64,000 bases of DNA from Haemophilus parainfluenzae (GTDB lineage: Bacteria; Pseudomonadota; Gammaproteobacteria; Enterobacterales; Pasteurellaceae): NCBI RefSeq assembly GCF_014931395.1, contig NZ_CP063120.1, forward strand, positions 1,967,501 to 2,031,500, read 5' to 3'. A program made the position numbers and the translations under genes. Shown in pieces: positions 36,193-47,028 of the stretch; position 1 is the first letter of the stretch; each line of letters starts with the position of its first letter. Under the pieces are notes generated by a model. The model saw only the letters and a program-made list of their open reading frames with translations, was not told the origin of the DNA and searched no databases.

Positions 36193-37041
36193 TTAGTGTT
36201 TGCCAAATAATTTCATCGCGGGTAATACAATCGCACAAGCAATCGCGCCTACGATCACACCCACGACTAACGTCGCTACATTACCTAATAAGCCATCAGC
36301 TAATTGATAATCAGCGAGCAAATGATGAATGAAATCCACATTATGTACGAAAATACCGCCACCGACTAAGAACATCGCAAGCGTACCGATAAAACTAAGT
36401 GAACGCATAAATTTTGGCATAATCACTAAAATTGCATTACCGATTGACTTCGCCACACCACCTTTTTTGATAAGGTATAAACCGAAATCATCCGCTCTAA
36501 CAATCAATGCGACCAAGCCATAAACAAAAATAGTAATTCCGATACCCACTATTGAAAGAGAAATGATGCGAGTGAGCAAGCTCGCTTCGGTTAATTCGCC
36601 CAATGCAATAATAATAATTTCAGCAGAAAGAATAAAATCCGTACGAATTGCCCCTTTAATTTTAGCGGCTTCATTAAAGGTTGTTTTTTCTTCGTGCTCT
36701 TCATGGGCAATAAATTTATGCAGAATTTTCTCTACACCTTCAAAACACAAATATGCCCCACCTATCATCAAAAGTGGCACGATCAACCAAGGTAAAAATG
36801 CAGAAAGCAGTAAAGCAATTGGAATTAAAATGACTTTATTGACTAAGGATCCTTTGGTGACAGCCCAAACAATGGGTAATTCACGATCGGAAGATGCCCC
36901 TGTTACCTGATTAGCATTTAAGGCTAAGTCATCACCTACTACACCAACGGTTTTCTTGGCTGCTATTTTGGTCATCAAGGCGACATCATCAAGAATCGAT
37001 GCTATGTCATCAATAAGAGTAAAAAGAGAGCTAAACGCCAT
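36193..37041 (-). CDS. yedI: DUF808-family inner-membrane protein YedI
   Basis: The 282-residue protein starts SSLFTLIDDIASILDDVALMTKIAAKKT, typical of the DUF808/YedI family. It has several membrane helices (for example VNKVILIPIALLLSAFLPWLIVPLLMIGGAYL) and the conserved VVGDDLALNANQVTG. The function of this family is not known. It lies 40 bases downstream of dnaX on the same strand, so it may be expressed from the apt-dnaX region or from its own promoter. Confidence 0.9.
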   Translation of the reverse strand: MAFSSLFTLIDDIASILDDVALMTKIAAKKTVGVVGDDLALNANQVTGASSDRELPIVWAVTKGSLVNKVILIPIALLLSAFLPWLIVPLLMIGGAYLCFEGVEKILHKFIAHEEHEEKTTFNEAAKIKGAIRTDFILSAEIIIIALGELTEASLLTRIISLSIVGIGITIFVYGLVALIVRADDFGLYLIKKGGVAKSIGNAILVIMPKFMRSLSFIGTLAMFLVGGGIFVHNVDFIHHLLADYQLADGLLGNVATLVVGVIVGAIACAIVLPAMKLFGKH

Positions 37042-37081
37042 ATTTTTTCCTTTATAAAGTTAAAATTTAGAGAAATGAGTT

Positions 37082-39226
37082 TTAAACTGGTCGAATGCTT
37101 TCGACATCCAACTTCGCATCAAACTCTTTTTGTAATAAAAGCAATTTTTTATCTTGCTGTAAATCCGTACGTGCCTGTTCACGCAAGTCTTGATAAACTT
37201 TTTTGCGGTAATCCATTGGCGTTAAAACATCGGAATCTTCAACAAAAATCGACAATTTGACTGGTTTTTCATATAAACGTTCAAGATGTTCCACTAAATT
37301 TTTAATATTGCGATCTTGTTTTAAATGGGCTTTTTCAGAATGAAGCCCGAGTTGAATCTCATCTTCTGTTTGCGACTTAATGAAGCAATTTAATGCTAAC
37401 TCTTTTGAAAAGCCAATCACGCCAGAGCGTTCGACAATATCCGTCCAAGGATCTTGTTTTTGCGTAATTTGAATAATTTTCTCACGCAATTCTGGTGTCA
37501 CATCTTTCAACATCGCCTGTTTAATATCAGAAGGACGCACACCGTTATCCACTTTGGCTAAATCCGGATTGCTCCACTCCCAACGATAGGTTTCCGCATC
37601 CAGAATTTCCTGCTCTTCCGCGTCCATTTCAGCATTGTCATCAATGGTATTCTCAACCGTTTCAACACTTTGCTTTAACGCTTCTGCTTGTTGAGTAATT
37701 GGATTTGACACCGTTGCTTTCGTTTGCGTAGCTTTTGGTGGTGTCATCTCTCGCACAGGAAGTGCGGTCATTTTTGGTGAATTTTTTTGCTCATCTAACG
37801 CTTGGAGATGATGCAAAGTTTCTTCCACTGCAGCTTGTTGTTCATCATGATGATGCTGGCGCTCTGATTGCTCAATTTGCGTTAATTGATTCAATGCCTC
37901 TAATGCCGCAAGACTGGCTAAATTCAATGAAGATGTGGTTTGAGTGGAAACAGGTTGAGAAGGTGAAGAATGCACAACCGCTGATTGAGCCATCGGCTTT
38001 TGCGCTTGTGCAGAATAATTTGCTTTGATGTTTTGCGACAGCACCGGCATATCCACATAACCAGAAACAGGCTGATTTTCAACCGCACTTTTCTGTGTAT
38101 TTTGTTCAGGGGATAGCCCGCCTTGTTTAGGCGTTTGTGCTGCCGTAAAGAACTTTGGGTGGAATGCCAATGCCCTCAATAATGTCATTTCTGCACCAAT
38201 TCGACGATTAGGCGCAGAAGCCAATTCTTTTCGACCCGATACAATCACTTGATAGAAAAATTGTACGTCTTCCGGTGAAATATGTTTAGCCAAAAAACCG
38301 AGATGATCGTTTTCATCTGTCGCTCTTTTAGCGAGCAACTGCATTAACGCAATTTGATGCAATTTTTCAGCCGTCTCTGCCAATAATTCATCCCAATCGC
38401 CCGCTTTTTCTGCCACCGTTTGGATAGTTTTCATTAAACGCTCACCGTTACCTTGATGTAAGGCGTAAATGATTTCAATCGGTTGGTCTTCATCTAATAG
38501 CCCAAGCATGGTATTCACCACATCGGTGGACACTTTACCGTTGCCCATGGCAATCGCTTGATCCGTTAAACTTAAGCTATCACGAATACTACCTTGTGCA
38601 GCTTTGGCTAATTTATCTAATGCTGGCGCATCAAAAGGAATATTTTCGGCAGTAAGGACGCGATTAAGATGTGCTGAAATTTGCGGTTCATCTAATGCTT
38701 TAAGATGAAATTGCATACAACGGGATAAAATCGTAATTGGCAATTTTTGTGGATCCGTTGTAGCGAGTAGGAATTTCACATATTCAGGCGGCTCTTCCAA
38801 GGTTTTTAATAACGCATTGAAAGAATGGCGAGAAAGCATATGGACTTCATCGATAAGATAGACTTTATAACGCCCCACTACCGGCTTATATTGCACGTTG
38901 TCTAATAGCTCACGGGTATCTTCTACTTTAGTACGAGAAGCCGCATCGATTTCAATTAAATCAATAAAGTTGCCCGCTTCGATCGCTTTACAGTTTTCAC
39001 ATTCACCGCAAGGATCGGCAGTAATACCGTTTACACAATTCAAGCCTTTCGCAAATAAACGAGCAATGGAGGTTTTACCCACGCCACGGGTGCCGGAAAA
39101 TAAATAAGCATGATGTAAACGGTTTTCTTTTAAACCGTTTTCCAAAGCAGTGAGCACATGGCTTTGCCCCACTACTTCAGAAAAGTTTTTTGGTCGCCAT
39201 TTTCTGGCTAAAACTTGGTAGCTCAT
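37082..39226 (-). CDS. dnaX: DNA polymerase III subunits tau/gamma
   Basis: The 714-residue clamp-loader ATPase has Walker A GTRGVGKTS, zinc cysteines in CVNGITADPCGECENC, the Walker B-type box DEVHML and the sensor segment ILSRCMQFHL. Residues 1-370 form the conserved clamp-loader core, followed by a low-complexity linker (about 370-560) and a C-terminal domain (about 570-714) that binds DnaB and alpha. Two uptake words lie in the linker, where they encode KSAV and MTALP. It lies 16 bases after apt, a common arrangement. An A7 run near residue 507 is not a convincing programmed frameshift. Confidence 0.97.
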   Translation of the reverse strand: MSYQVLARKWRPKNFSEVVGQSHVLTALENGLKENRLHHAYLFSGTRGVGKTSIARLFAKGLNCVNGITADPCGECENCKAIEAGNFIDLIEIDAASRTKVEDTRELLDNVQYKPVVGRYKVYLIDEVHMLSRHSFNALLKTLEEPPEYVKFLLATTDPQKLPITILSRCMQFHLKALDEPQISAHLNRVLTAENIPFDAPALDKLAKAAQGSIRDSLSLTDQAIAMGNGKVSTDVVNTMLGLLDEDQPIEIIYALHQGNGERLMKTIQTVAEKAGDWDELLAETAEKLHQIALMQLLAKRATDENDHLGFLAKHISPEDVQFFYQVIVSGRKELASAPNRRIGAEMTLLRALAFHPKFFTAAQTPKQGGLSPEQNTQKSAVENQPVSGYVDMPVLSQNIKANYSAQAQKPMAQSAVVHSSPSQPVSTQTTSSLNLASLAALEALNQLTQIEQSERQHHHDEQQAAVEETLHHLQALDEQKNSPKMTALPVREMTPPKATQTKATVSNPITQQAEALKQSVETVENTIDDNAEMDAEEQEILDAETYRWEWSNPDLAKVDNGVRPSDIKQAMLKDVTPELREKIIQITQKQDPWTDIVERSGVIGFSKELALNCFIKSQTEDEIQLGLHSEKAHLKQDRNIKNLVEHLERLYEKPVKLSIFVEDSDVLTPMDYRKKVYQDLREQARTDLQQDKKLLLLQKEFDAKLDVESIRPV

Positions 39227-39242
39227 CGCATCCCTTTAAAAA

Positions 39243-39785
39243 TTAATGGCCTTCAAAATTCACTAGGGTGTAGCAATCAATGCCTAAATCACGTAAGCGT
39301 TTTTCGCCCCCTAATTCTGGCAAATTAATCACAAAGGCAGCATGTTTCACTTCACCACCTAAACGTTGAACTAATTTCACGGTAGCTTCAACTGTACCAC
39401 CCGTTGCTAACAAGTCATCAATGATTAATACATTATCACCTTGTGAAATCGCATCTGTATGCAATTCAAGGGTGTCTTGACCGTATTCTAATTGATAAGA
39501 CTGTGCAATCACTTCACGCGGTAATTTGCCCGGTTTACGAACGGGGATAAATGGCAAGCCTAATGCTAATGCAACTGGCGCACCAAAAATAAATCCACGA
39601 GACTCGGTACCAATTACTTTTGTGAGACCTTGATCTTTATACTTTTCAACGATCAAATCGATTGTGGCTTTGAAAGCTACAGGCACTTCAAGCAAGCTCG
39701 TGATATCACGGAAAATAATGCCTTCTTTCGGATGATTTGGGATAGATTTGATAGAAGATTTGATTAATTCAAGTTGTTTGTTCAT
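39243..39785 (-). CDS. apt: Adenine phosphoribosyltransferase
   Basis: The 180-residue purine salvage enzyme converts adenine and PRPP to AMP. The PRPP-binding loop [13 protein letters not shown] is present, along with [32 protein letters not shown]. Length matches E. coli Apt. It is followed 16 bases later by dnaX. Confidence 0.97.
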   Translation of the reverse strand: MNKQLELIKSSIKSIPNHPKEGIIFRDITSLLEVPVAFKATIDLIVEKYKDQGLTKVIGTESRGFIFGAPVALALGLPFIPVRKPGKLPREVIAQSYQLEYGQDTLELHTDAISQGDNVLIIDDLLATGGTVEATVKLVQRLGGEVKHAAFVINLPELGGEKRLRDLGIDCYTLVNFEGH

Positions 39786-39852
39786 AAATAATTGCTCAAA
39801 AAAGAGTAAGAATAAATCCTGTTTTTAGGCTCGCATTCTAGCATAGAAAAAT

Positions 39853-39886
39853 ACAAAAGTGCGGTGAATTTTGACCGCACTTTTGT
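39853..39886. terminator. Uptake-word hairpin between lpxM and apt
   Basis: ACAAAAGTGCGGT and ACCGCACTTTTGT form a perfect 13-base inverted repeat around eight bases. It lies 14 bases beyond the lpxM stop on the minus strand. Confidence 0.8.
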
Positions 39887-39898
39887 AAATAAAATGAA

Positions 39899-40864
39899 TT
39901 AATCTGGGTAAATATCTTCCCCGTCTTTTCGGGTACGAAGAAGCTGTAAAATCCAGACATATTGTTCGGGGGTTGGTGTAACAAAATATTCAATTTCCTC
40001 GTTCATCGCACGGGCTGATTGCTCAGGATCTTCGCTTAATTGCATCGGTGGGCGAATTTCCATTTCATACTTGCCACTCTTAGCGTTATAGCGTGGGAAC
40101 ATTGGAATAACCACCGCTTTTGCTAATTTCGCCATTTTGTTTAACCCAGGAAGCGTCGCTTTATAAGTAGCAAAGAAATCCACAAAGACACTTTGCTCGG
40201 CACCAAAATCTTCATCAGGAAGATAGTATCCCATTTGACCTTGTTTGATATGTGCTAAAAATGGCTTAATACCATTTTGGCGCGCATGCATTTTTCCACC
40301 AAAACGTTGACGCGCTAAAGTCCATAGCCAATCCACCAATGGATTTCGGTGAGGATTATACATTGAGGTCATCGGCATACCGTGTGTATGCAAAATAATG
40401 CCAGAGGCATCAATCGCCCAACCATGTGGCACCATCAAAATGATGTTATGACCTTCGGCTTTTGCTTGCTTAATATGCTCAAGACCAATAAATTCGCTGC
40501 GTTTTTGTAAATGCTTTTTAGAGCGAATAGCAATTTCACCAATACCGAGCATCACTTGTGCAACCGTCACAAACATCTCTTCAATCACTTTGTTACGTTG
40601 CTCATCCGTCCAATCTGGAAAACAGAGTTTCAAATTAATCTCGGCACGAATACGTGGTTTACCGATTTTTTTCGTCAGTGCTCGTGCCAATTTCTCAGCT
40701 AATTTATCGCGTAAACGAAATGGCACAAAAGCCAATAACAAAAGCACAAAAATACCGAGCCAAATCCCCCAATTTTTCGGGTGCAAATATGACCATGAAA
40801 AATGTGGTTCATAACCTGTTCGAGCCGTAATACGTAATTTTTTTTGAGAATCTGTCATAATCAA
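39899..40864 (-). CDS. lpxM: Lipid A myristoyl-type acyltransferase LpxM (MsbB)
   Basis: The 321-residue inner-membrane enzyme has one N-terminal membrane helix (residues 33-50) and the catalytic HX4D motif in VPHGWAIDASG. Acceptor-site segments are MYNPHRNPLVDW and YYLPDEDFGAEQSVFVDFF. It adds the last secondary acyl chain to lipid A. It is paralogous to lpxL at 14.6 kb. The order lpxM, TauE/SafE gene, mepA, aroC, mscK is the same as I recall in H. influenzae (HI0199 to HI0195). ATG 40864 is followed by another candidate ATG at 40858. Confidence 0.93.
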   Translation of the reverse strand: MIMTDSQKKLRITARTGYEPHFSWSYLHPKNWGIWLGIFVLLLLAFVPFRLRDKLAEKLARALTKKIGKPRIRAEINLKLCFPDWTDEQRNKVIEEMFVTVAQVMLGIGEIAIRSKKHLQKRSEFIGLEHIKQAKAEGHNIILMVPHGWAIDASGIILHTHGMPMTSMYNPHRNPLVDWLWTLARQRFGGKMHARQNGIKPFLAHIKQGQMGYYLPDEDFGAEQSVFVDFFATYKATLPGLNKMAKLAKAVVIPMFPRYNAKSGKYEMEIRPPMQLSEDPEQSARAMNEEIEYFVTPTPEQYVWILQLLRTRKDGEDIYPD

Positions 40865-40867
40865 TTG

Positions 40868-41635
40868 TTAAAAATGAAACCAACCTTGATCATACGCCAT
40901 TTTTATCGTCATGATAAATGACATAATCACCACCATCGGTCTAATCAGTTGTTTGCCTTTTGCCATCACCATTTTAGCCCCTAAATTGGCACCTATCAGA
41001 CTTCCGGCCATCATCACTAAACCGACAGTCCAAATCACATGACCACCAATTAGGAAAAAAATTAATGAGGCTAAATTTGAAGTTAAATTCATCACTTTGG
41101 CATGCGCCGTCGCTTTAGTGAGGTTAAATCCAAGTAACGTCACACACGCCAGATTCATCAATGAACCTGTTCCAGGCCCGAAAAAACCGTCATAAAACCC
41201 CAGGAGTGAGCCAAAACATAACGCAAAAACGGCGTAAGAAATGCGTTGTTTGCGATCACTTTCGCCCAATTTAGGCGTAAATAAAAAGTATAAGCCGATC
41301 GCTAAAATGAGAAATGGAAGCCCTTTTTTAATTAATGACGCATCTAAACTTTGAATAAGCAAGGTACCAATCACCGAGCCGATAAAAATCACCAGTAAGA
41401 TGAAAGAAAACTCCGATAAATTGACCGCTCTTTTACGCAGAAAGTAAATACTTGCCGACAACGCACCGCCAAATGCTTGTAATTTATTTGTGCCTAATGC
41501 CATTGCAGGTGGCATACCTGTCATTAATAAGGCAGGGATTGTAATTAAGCCTCCGCCACCCGCTATCGCATCAATAAATGCGGCAATAAAGGCAGCAGCA
41601 AAAAGCATAGCTAATATATCAATCCCCAACTCCAT
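40868..41635 (-). CDS. yfcA: TauE/SafE (TSUP) family membrane transporter
   Basis: The 255-residue protein has about eight helices in two repeats. The family loop ATNKLQAFGGALSASIYFLRK-type segment is seen as MALGTNKLQAFGGALSASIY, and the second repeat has GFYDGFFGPGTGSLMNLACV. TSUP members move sulfite, taurine-related or other organic anions; the substrate here is unknown. It sits between mepA and lpxM, 10 bases after mepA and 3 before lpxM, and is probably co-transcribed with both. Confidence 0.92.
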   Translation of the reverse strand: MELGIDILAMLFAAAFIAAFIDAIAGGGGLITIPALLMTGMPPAMALGTNKLQAFGGALSASIYFLRKRAVNLSEFSFILLVIFIGSVIGTLLIQSLDASLIKKGLPFLILAIGLYFLFTPKLGESDRKQRISYAVFALCFGSLLGFYDGFFGPGTGSLMNLACVTLLGFNLTKATAHAKVMNLTSNLASLIFFLIGGHVIWTVGLVMMAGSLIGANLGAKMVMAKGKQLIRPMVVIMSFIMTIKMAYDQGWFHF

Positions 41636-41645
41636 GATTTCACTC

Positions 41646-42518
41646 CTACTCTAACCATTCGCTACTATTTGGCGAACTCAACACTTGTTGGCATAAAAAC
41701 GGTTCTGGTGGTGTCACTTTTGGTTTCGGTGATCCTGAACCTGGTTTTGCCGGTTCAAACCAAGAATAAAGCTCATCGCCACATCCATCACCTGCGGGTA
41801 CCGGTGCTTGATCCTCACAATAAGCGGCATCTTTAGGACAAGCGATACGCACATGGAAATGTGAATCATGCCCAAACCATGGACGAATTTTGTGTAACCA
41901 AGCACGATCGTCTCCCGCAGTTTGACAAAGTTTTAATTTAATCGCGGGGTTCACAAAAATACGGGTGACTTTTGGATCTTGCGCAGCCAATTTAATTAGC
42001 GTTGCATGATTGTTATTCCACACATTTTCATCAACACGTTGTGTTTGACGATTCACCACAAGTAAGCCTTTTCCATCTGAATTTAGTGCTTCACTGTCTG
42101 TCATTGTGCCCATACGCAACCAAATATCCGCATCTAACCCCATTTGATGGCTTGCATGCCCCGTTAAAAAGCGACCACCACCTGGCATAGCAATATCCCC
42201 AACTAACATCGTTGGTAAGCCTGCTGACTTCGCTTTTTGCCCAAGACGCTGTAAGTAAGCAATCATATCTGGATGACCATAATAGCGATTTTTATTCATA
42301 CGAATAACTTGATAGCCCTCACCTTTATAAGGCAATGGCTCCGCGCCGATAATACAACCATTCGAATAGCTACCAATTGGATTCGCTTTACCGTCTGTTG
42401 CTGGAATTGGACGTTTAATTCGTTGCCAGTCTTGTGGCGAGGCCGTTGTTTGTAGCGAGAAAAAAACACTCCCTAAAACAACCGCACTTGAAAGTAATTT
42501 TGCTAAAGATTTATTCAT
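41646..42518 (-). CDS. mepA: Penicillin-insensitive murein endopeptidase
   Basis: The 290-residue LAS-family metallopeptidase has a signal peptide (residues 1-27). The zinc ligands lie in GHASHQMGLDADIWL (H and D) and DSHFHVRIACP (H-x-H). Several cysteines near the C-terminus match the disulfides of periplasmic MepA. It cleaves D-alanyl-meso-diaminopimelate cross-links in peptidoglycan. aroC lies 63 bases upstream and a TSUP transporter gene 10 bases downstream. Confidence 0.96.
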   Translation of the reverse strand: MNKSLAKLLSSAVVLGSVFFSLQTTASPQDWQRIKRPIPATDGKANPIGSYSNGCIIGAEPLPYKGEGYQVIRMNKNRYYGHPDMIAYLQRLGQKAKSAGLPTMLVGDIAMPGGGRFLTGHASHQMGLDADIWLRMGTMTDSEALNSDGKGLLVVNRQTQRVDENVWNNNHATLIKLAAQDPKVTRIFVNPAIKLKLCQTAGDDRAWLHKIRPWFGHDSHFHVRIACPKDAAYCEDQAPVPAGDGCGDELYSWFEPAKPGSGSPKPKVTPPEPFLCQQVLSSPNSSEWLE

Positions 42519-42581
42519 AAGATTTCCTAAACGAATGACCTTATCTTCAATAAAAGAAAAAATAAGCTTAATTTAAAAGAG

Positions 42582-43655
42582 TTATCTGCATTGCGCCTTA
42601 AAACGCAATAAATGGTCGAGTAACACAATCGCGACCATTGCCTCTGCGATGGGTACTGCTCGAATACCGACACAAGGATCATGACGGCCTTTTGTCACGA
42701 CTTCAACGGGCTCACCTTCTAAATTAATCGAGCGTCCAGGAATGGTAATACTGGATGTTGGTTTTAGTGCAATGGTCGCAATAATTGGCTGACCAGTGCT
42801 AATGCCACCTAAAATACCGCCAGCATGGTTGCTTTCAAAACCATTTGGTGTCATTTCATCACGATGTTCACTTCCACGCTGTTCAACCACGGCAAAACCA
42901 TCGCCAATTTCTACACCTTTAACAGCATTAATCCCCATTAAAGCATGGGCTAAATCTGCGTCAAGTCGATCAAAAACAGGCTCTCCTAAACCAACAGGGA
43001 CATTCTCTGCAATCACCGTTAGTTTTGCCCCAATCGAATCGCCTTCTTTTTTTAATTCACGGATTAATTCATCAAATTTTTCGACCGCACTTTCATCTGG
43101 ACAGAAAAATGGATTGCTGTTGACTTTATCCCAATCAATTTTGCCGACAGTCTGTGGTGCGATCTTCACTTCGCCAATTTGACTCAAAAAGCCACGCACT
43201 TCAATGCCAAACTGCTCACGTAAATATTTCTTTGCAATCGCTCCCGCAGCGACACGCATGGCAGTTTCACGTGCAGAAGAACGTCCACCACCGCGATAAT
43301 CACGAATACCGTATTTTTGTTGATAGGTAAAATCCGCATGCCCTGGACGGAAACGATCTTTAATATCGCCATAATCTTGTGAACGTTGATCACCATTTTT
43401 AATGATCATTCCAATGCTGGTACCGGTTGTTTTACCTTCAAATACCCCAGATAAAATCTGTACTTCATCGTTTTCACGACGCGGTGTGGTATAGCGTGAT
43501 GTACCGGGTTTACGACGATCTAAATCAGGTTGAATATCGGCTTCCGATAATTCAAGATTCGGTGGCACACCATCAACGATGCAGCCTAATGCAATACCAT
43601 GTGACTCCCCAAAGGTTGTCACACGAAAAAGTTGTCCGATAGTATTCCCTGCCAT
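42582..43655 (-). CDS. aroC: Chorismate synthase
   Basis: The 357-residue enzyme converts EPSP to chorismate using reduced FMN, the last step of the shikimate pathway. Signature segments are [41 protein letters not shown] and [20 protein letters not shown]. Length matches the E. coli enzyme. It lies 15 bases downstream of mscK and probably belongs to the menE-mscK-aroC run. Confidence 0.98.
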   Translation of the reverse strand: MAGNTIGQLFRVTTFGESHGIALGCIVDGVPPNLELSEADIQPDLDRRKPGTSRYTTPRRENDEVQILSGVFEGKTTGTSIGMIIKNGDQRSQDYGDIKDRFRPGHADFTYQQKYGIRDYRGGGRSSARETAMRVAAGAIAKKYLREQFGIEVRGFLSQIGEVKIAPQTVGKIDWDKVNSNPFFCPDESAVEKFDELIRELKKEGDSIGAKLTVIAENVPVGLGEPVFDRLDADLAHALMGINAVKGVEIGDGFAVVEQRGSEHRDEMTPNGFESNHAGGILGGISTGQPIIATIALKPTSSITIPGRSINLEGEPVEVVTKGRHDPCVGIRAVPIAEAMVAIVLLDHLLRFKAQCR

Positions 43656-43670
43656 ATTTTCTCTCTTTAA

Positions 43671-46600
43671 TTAATGATTTTGGGCTAATTTTGCCACATC
43701 AATAAATGGAATTTCTTCGCCTGTATCTTTATTCTTAATAAAGATATCTAATTGATTGAATGCAATATCAATATTATTTTCTGCAAATAACTCATTCACA
43801 CGGCGATTGAGTGCATCAAGCGTATCATTTCGCTCAGATACTTGCCCTACATAAACACGTAATTCGTGATCTAATGTACTTGCCCCAAAGGTCAAGAATA
43901 ATGCTCTTGGTTCTGGATCTTTTAAGACACTTGGTTGCTCATGCGCGGCTTGCAATAATAAGCGTTTCACTAAGTCTAAATCTGAACCATACGCCACACC
44001 AACTGACACCACTAAACGAGTCACGGTATTAGACAATGCCCAGTTTATCACTTGACCTGTTACAAAAGATTTATTTGGCACAATCACTTCTTTTCGATCA
44101 GGATCAATCATAGTAATCGCACGAATGCGGATTTTCGCCACCGTACCTGTCACGCCATTAATTGTCACGGTATCGCCCACACGAATTGGACGTTCAAATA
44201 ATAAAATGATACCCGAAACAAAGTTTGCAAAGATTTCTTGCATACCAAAACCGAGACCAACCGAAAGGGCGGCAAACAACCATTGTAATTTCGACCAAGA
44301 CATCCCGAGTGTTGAGAATGCCCATGCTCCACCAACTGCAACAAAGATGTAGGTTAATAAGGTGGTAATGGTATAAGGTGTACCTTGTGAAAGTTTCACT
44401 CGAGAGAAGATTAATACTTCTAAAATACCCTGAATGTTACGCACCAAAATATAGGTAATCACGACAATGATTAATGCAACAATCAAGTTAAAGAGTGAAA
44501 TCGTTTCTGTCACCACGCCCGCTTCAGTTGTTGAAGTTTGTTGCCACAAGGTAATATCACGCAAATAACTTACAACGGTCACTAAATCTGACCATACATA
44601 ATAGAAGATGGCAAAAAGTGCGGTCCAAATAAAGAGATCGGCAAAGCGTAGTAACTGGCTACGCACTTCATTTAAGGCCAATCCCTCTTCTTGTTCGGTA
44701 ATTACGACCACATCATCAGATGGTGAGCCATCATTTAAATCTTGTTGTTTTTGCTGGCGTTTCTCTTGTAAACGACGATAAGCTAAACGTCTTGATGCTA
44801 CTGTGACACCACGATAAATTGTATGACGCACCAACGACCACACAACCCATGCAATATAAGTATTAATAATATGTGTAATTAAGTTTAAGGCGGTGTAGTA
44901 ATACCCTAAAGCAATTAACGCAATTAAAACAACAGGGACTAATTGCAATAAGATTCGCACAATCTTGAAAATGGTTCTATCACGCTTATCTGTTGTCGTT
45001 GAACTCAGTGATTTTTCAGTACGAATAAAACGTGGTGCAATAATTACAATGCAGAAAAGCAACGCAACAATGGTATTTATTTCACCCAATACGTCATTTG
45101 CTAAGCCTGTATCCATTACATTACTGAAAATTGATGTATTCAGTAATAACACAACAGAAACAATAATACGTTTCGTAACATCTTGTAGGCTAGCTGCACT
45201 CTCTTTAGCAAAACCAAAATGGCGCACTAAAATACCATTCGGACGAAGAATAGCTAAAACAAAACTAAAGAACCACCAATAGCCCGCCATACTGAGCGAC
45301 CACTCCCAAAACTCTTGTGGATTTTTTACAAAGAAAAAGCCTAAAAGTTGGCAAGCCGCTAAGAACCAAAGGGTACCGGATAAAGATAAAAGTGCGGTAT
45401 AAAATAACGCAAGCGGCGTATGCCATTGGCTATCAGAACGAAGTGTATTAATTTCGCCATTAATCACGGCTAAGCGTTGTTTAATCGACTCTTTAAATTT
45501 GAAAATCAATCCACCAATCACAAACAAAATAAAGACGTAAGTGAGTAAATACGGCAAATTATCAAAGTTTGTTGGGAAACCTAATTTTTTACCAATACCA
45601 TCAAATTGCGCTTTGAGTGACATCGGTAATTTCTTGAACCAATCTAGATTAATTGGGTTATTACTTTTTACCCAGAAACTTTGTTGATCAAGTTTAGACT
45701 GGATCTGATCACTGATTTGTGTAATTTGTTGTTGGGTTAGCTCTAAGGAAATCGCCAAATTTAATTGATTATTCAACGACTTAATTAAATTAGACCCCAC
45801 TTTACGACGTTCAGTTAGTAAATTGGTTAATTGTGTTTTTTCTGCCGGTGTAAACGATTTGTTTTCATCCTGCTCAATTTTACTGATGTAGGCATCAATA
45901 TCATAAAGCTCATTACGTTTTTGAGTGATATCAAAGATCTGTACACGCAAATCCGCAATTTGCTTTGAAAGACCTTGAATATTTAAATTGGTCGGTAATT
46001 TTTGTTTTTGTTGCTGAATAATGCGAGAAAGCACCAACGTGCCTTGTAACGCACTGATTTGCTCATCAATGGTACGTTGTGTCTGCGTTAAGTTATCCAA
46101 CACATTTCGCATGCGTAATTCATCTTGCGTTAATGTATTGGTTTTCTCTGTTTGCTCAAGTAAATATTGGCTAAGCTGCGCATTCAAATTCAATTCTTTC
46201 TGAATCAACGGATTTTGCTCAACATTTTGGCTTTGTTGTTGTGCTTGCTCAACTTGGTTTTGTGTTTTAGCCAAATTCTTTTGATTAATCACGTCTTGAA
46301 TGGCGGCAATTTGTTTCTGTAGCGCTTGAACACGCGCATTCAATAGCTCATATCGACTTTGATAAAGTACCGTCAACTGATCACTATTTTTTAATAGCAC
46401 TTGATTATAGGTATTTTTTAGCTCAATCAATTGCAATTCCAGCTGAATTTGTTGTTTTAACAGTGCACTTGTCGTTGGATCAGCTAATTTCTGATTCAAC
46501 TCTTGCGTACGTTTCACATTATCTGTCAAGGCGGTTTGAGCTCGTTCAGACACTGAGCTCTGTCCTGCAAGTTGCGTATTCACGGCACTTAAGGCAGATT

Positions 46601-47015
46601 GTGCATCTTGTTGTTGATTGGTCAGTTTCTCAACCTGAGCCTGTAGATTGGCTAAGCTTTGTGAAGCATAATCGGTGTTACTTGGCGTGCTTAGCTGTTT
46701 TTTAAGATTTTGAAGATCAGCGCTATTCTTCTGAATTTCAGAATCAGCATCAATAAGCGTATCTTGCAAATCGTTATTATTTTTTTGCTGTGTTTGAATT
46801 TGTTGCAAGAAATCAAGCGAAGCCTGGATTGTCGCAATATTATTTGTCTTTTCATCACCATCCGGTAATTTTTGTGCCTCGGCTAATTCACTTTTTAGCG
46901 TTTTTTCCGACGGTAAATCAGCATTACTATTCTCTGCCCAAACAGGCTGAGAAAGTGCCAGCGTAAAAACAAATGAAAGACCAAGTGCGGTCAAAACACG
47001 AGAGATTTTTTTCAT
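43671..47015 (-). CDS. mscK: Large mechanosensitive channel MscK (KefA)
   Basis: The 1114-residue protein has a signal peptide (MKKISRVLTALGLSFVFTLALSQPVWA), then a long glutamine-rich periplasmic coiled-coil region (residues 28-480). About ten membrane helices follow, and finally an MscS domain. The pore and beta-domain region is FGMQEIFANFVSGIILLFERP followed by IRVGDTVTINGVTGTVAKI and VPNKSF. It releases solutes on hypo-osmotic shock; E. coli MscK also needs external K+. Three uptake words lie within the gene. It lies between menE and aroC, as in H. influenzae. Confidence 0.95.
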   Translation of the reverse strand: MKKISRVLTALGLSFVFTLALSQPVWAENSNADLPSEKTLKSELAEAQKLPDGDEKTNNIATIQASLDFLQQIQTQQKNNNDLQDTLIDADSEIQKNSADLQNLKKQLSTPSNTDYASQSLANLQAQVEKLTNQQQDAQSALSAVNTQLAGQSSVSERAQTALTDNVKRTQELNQKLADPTTSALLKQQIQLELQLIELKNTYNQVLLKNSDQLTVLYQSRYELLNARVQALQKQIAAIQDVINQKNLAKTQNQVEQAQQQSQNVEQNPLIQKELNLNAQLSQYLLEQTEKTNTLTQDELRMRNVLDNLTQTQRTIDEQISALQGTLVLSRIIQQQKQKLPTNLNIQGLSKQIADLRVQIFDITQKRNELYDIDAYISKIEQDENKSFTPAEKTQLTNLLTERRKVGSNLIKSLNNQLNLAISLELTQQQITQISDQIQSKLDQQSFWVKSNNPINLDWFKKLPMSLKAQFDGIGKKLGFPTNFDNLPYLLTYVFILFVIGGLIFKFKESIKQRLAVINGEINTLRSDSQWHTPLALFYTALLSLSGTLWFLAACQLLGFFFVKNPQEFWEWSLSMAGYWWFFSFVLAILRPNGILVRHFGFAKESAASLQDVTKRIIVSVVLLLNTSIFSNVMDTGLANDVLGEINTIVALLFCIVIIAPRFIRTEKSLSSTTTDKRDRTIFKIVRILLQLVPVVLIALIALGYYYTALNLITHIINTYIAWVVWSLVRHTIYRGVTVASRRLAYRRLQEKRQQKQQDLNDGSPSDDVVVITEQEEGLALNEVRSQLLRFADLFIWTALFAIFYYVWSDLVTVVSYLRDITLWQQTSTTEAGVVTETISLFNLIVALIIVVITYILVRNIQGILEVLIFSRVKLSQGTPYTITTLLTYIFVAVGGAWAFSTLGMSWSKLQWLFAALSVGLGFGMQEIFANFVSGIILLFERPIRVGDTVTINGVTGTVAKIRIRAITMIDPDRKEVIVPNKSFVTGQVINWALSNTVTRLVVSVGVAYGSDLDLVKRLLLQAAHEQPSVLKDPEPRALFLTFGASTLDHELRVYVGQVSERNDTLDALNRRVNELFAENNIDIAFNQLDIFIKNKDTGEEIPFIDVAKLAQNH

Positions 47016-47028
47016 TAAACTAACTTTC

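Noticed and set aside
37782..37788. A7 run in dnaX as a programmed frameshift giving gamma
   Set aside because: It lies near residue 507 in the linker, far beyond the usual gamma end near residue 430, and I see no stimulating structure or nearby out-of-frame stop.
42796..43182. 128-residue open frame opposite aroC
   Set aside because: Antisense to highly conserved chorismate synthase sequence, with no start signal or recognisable domain.
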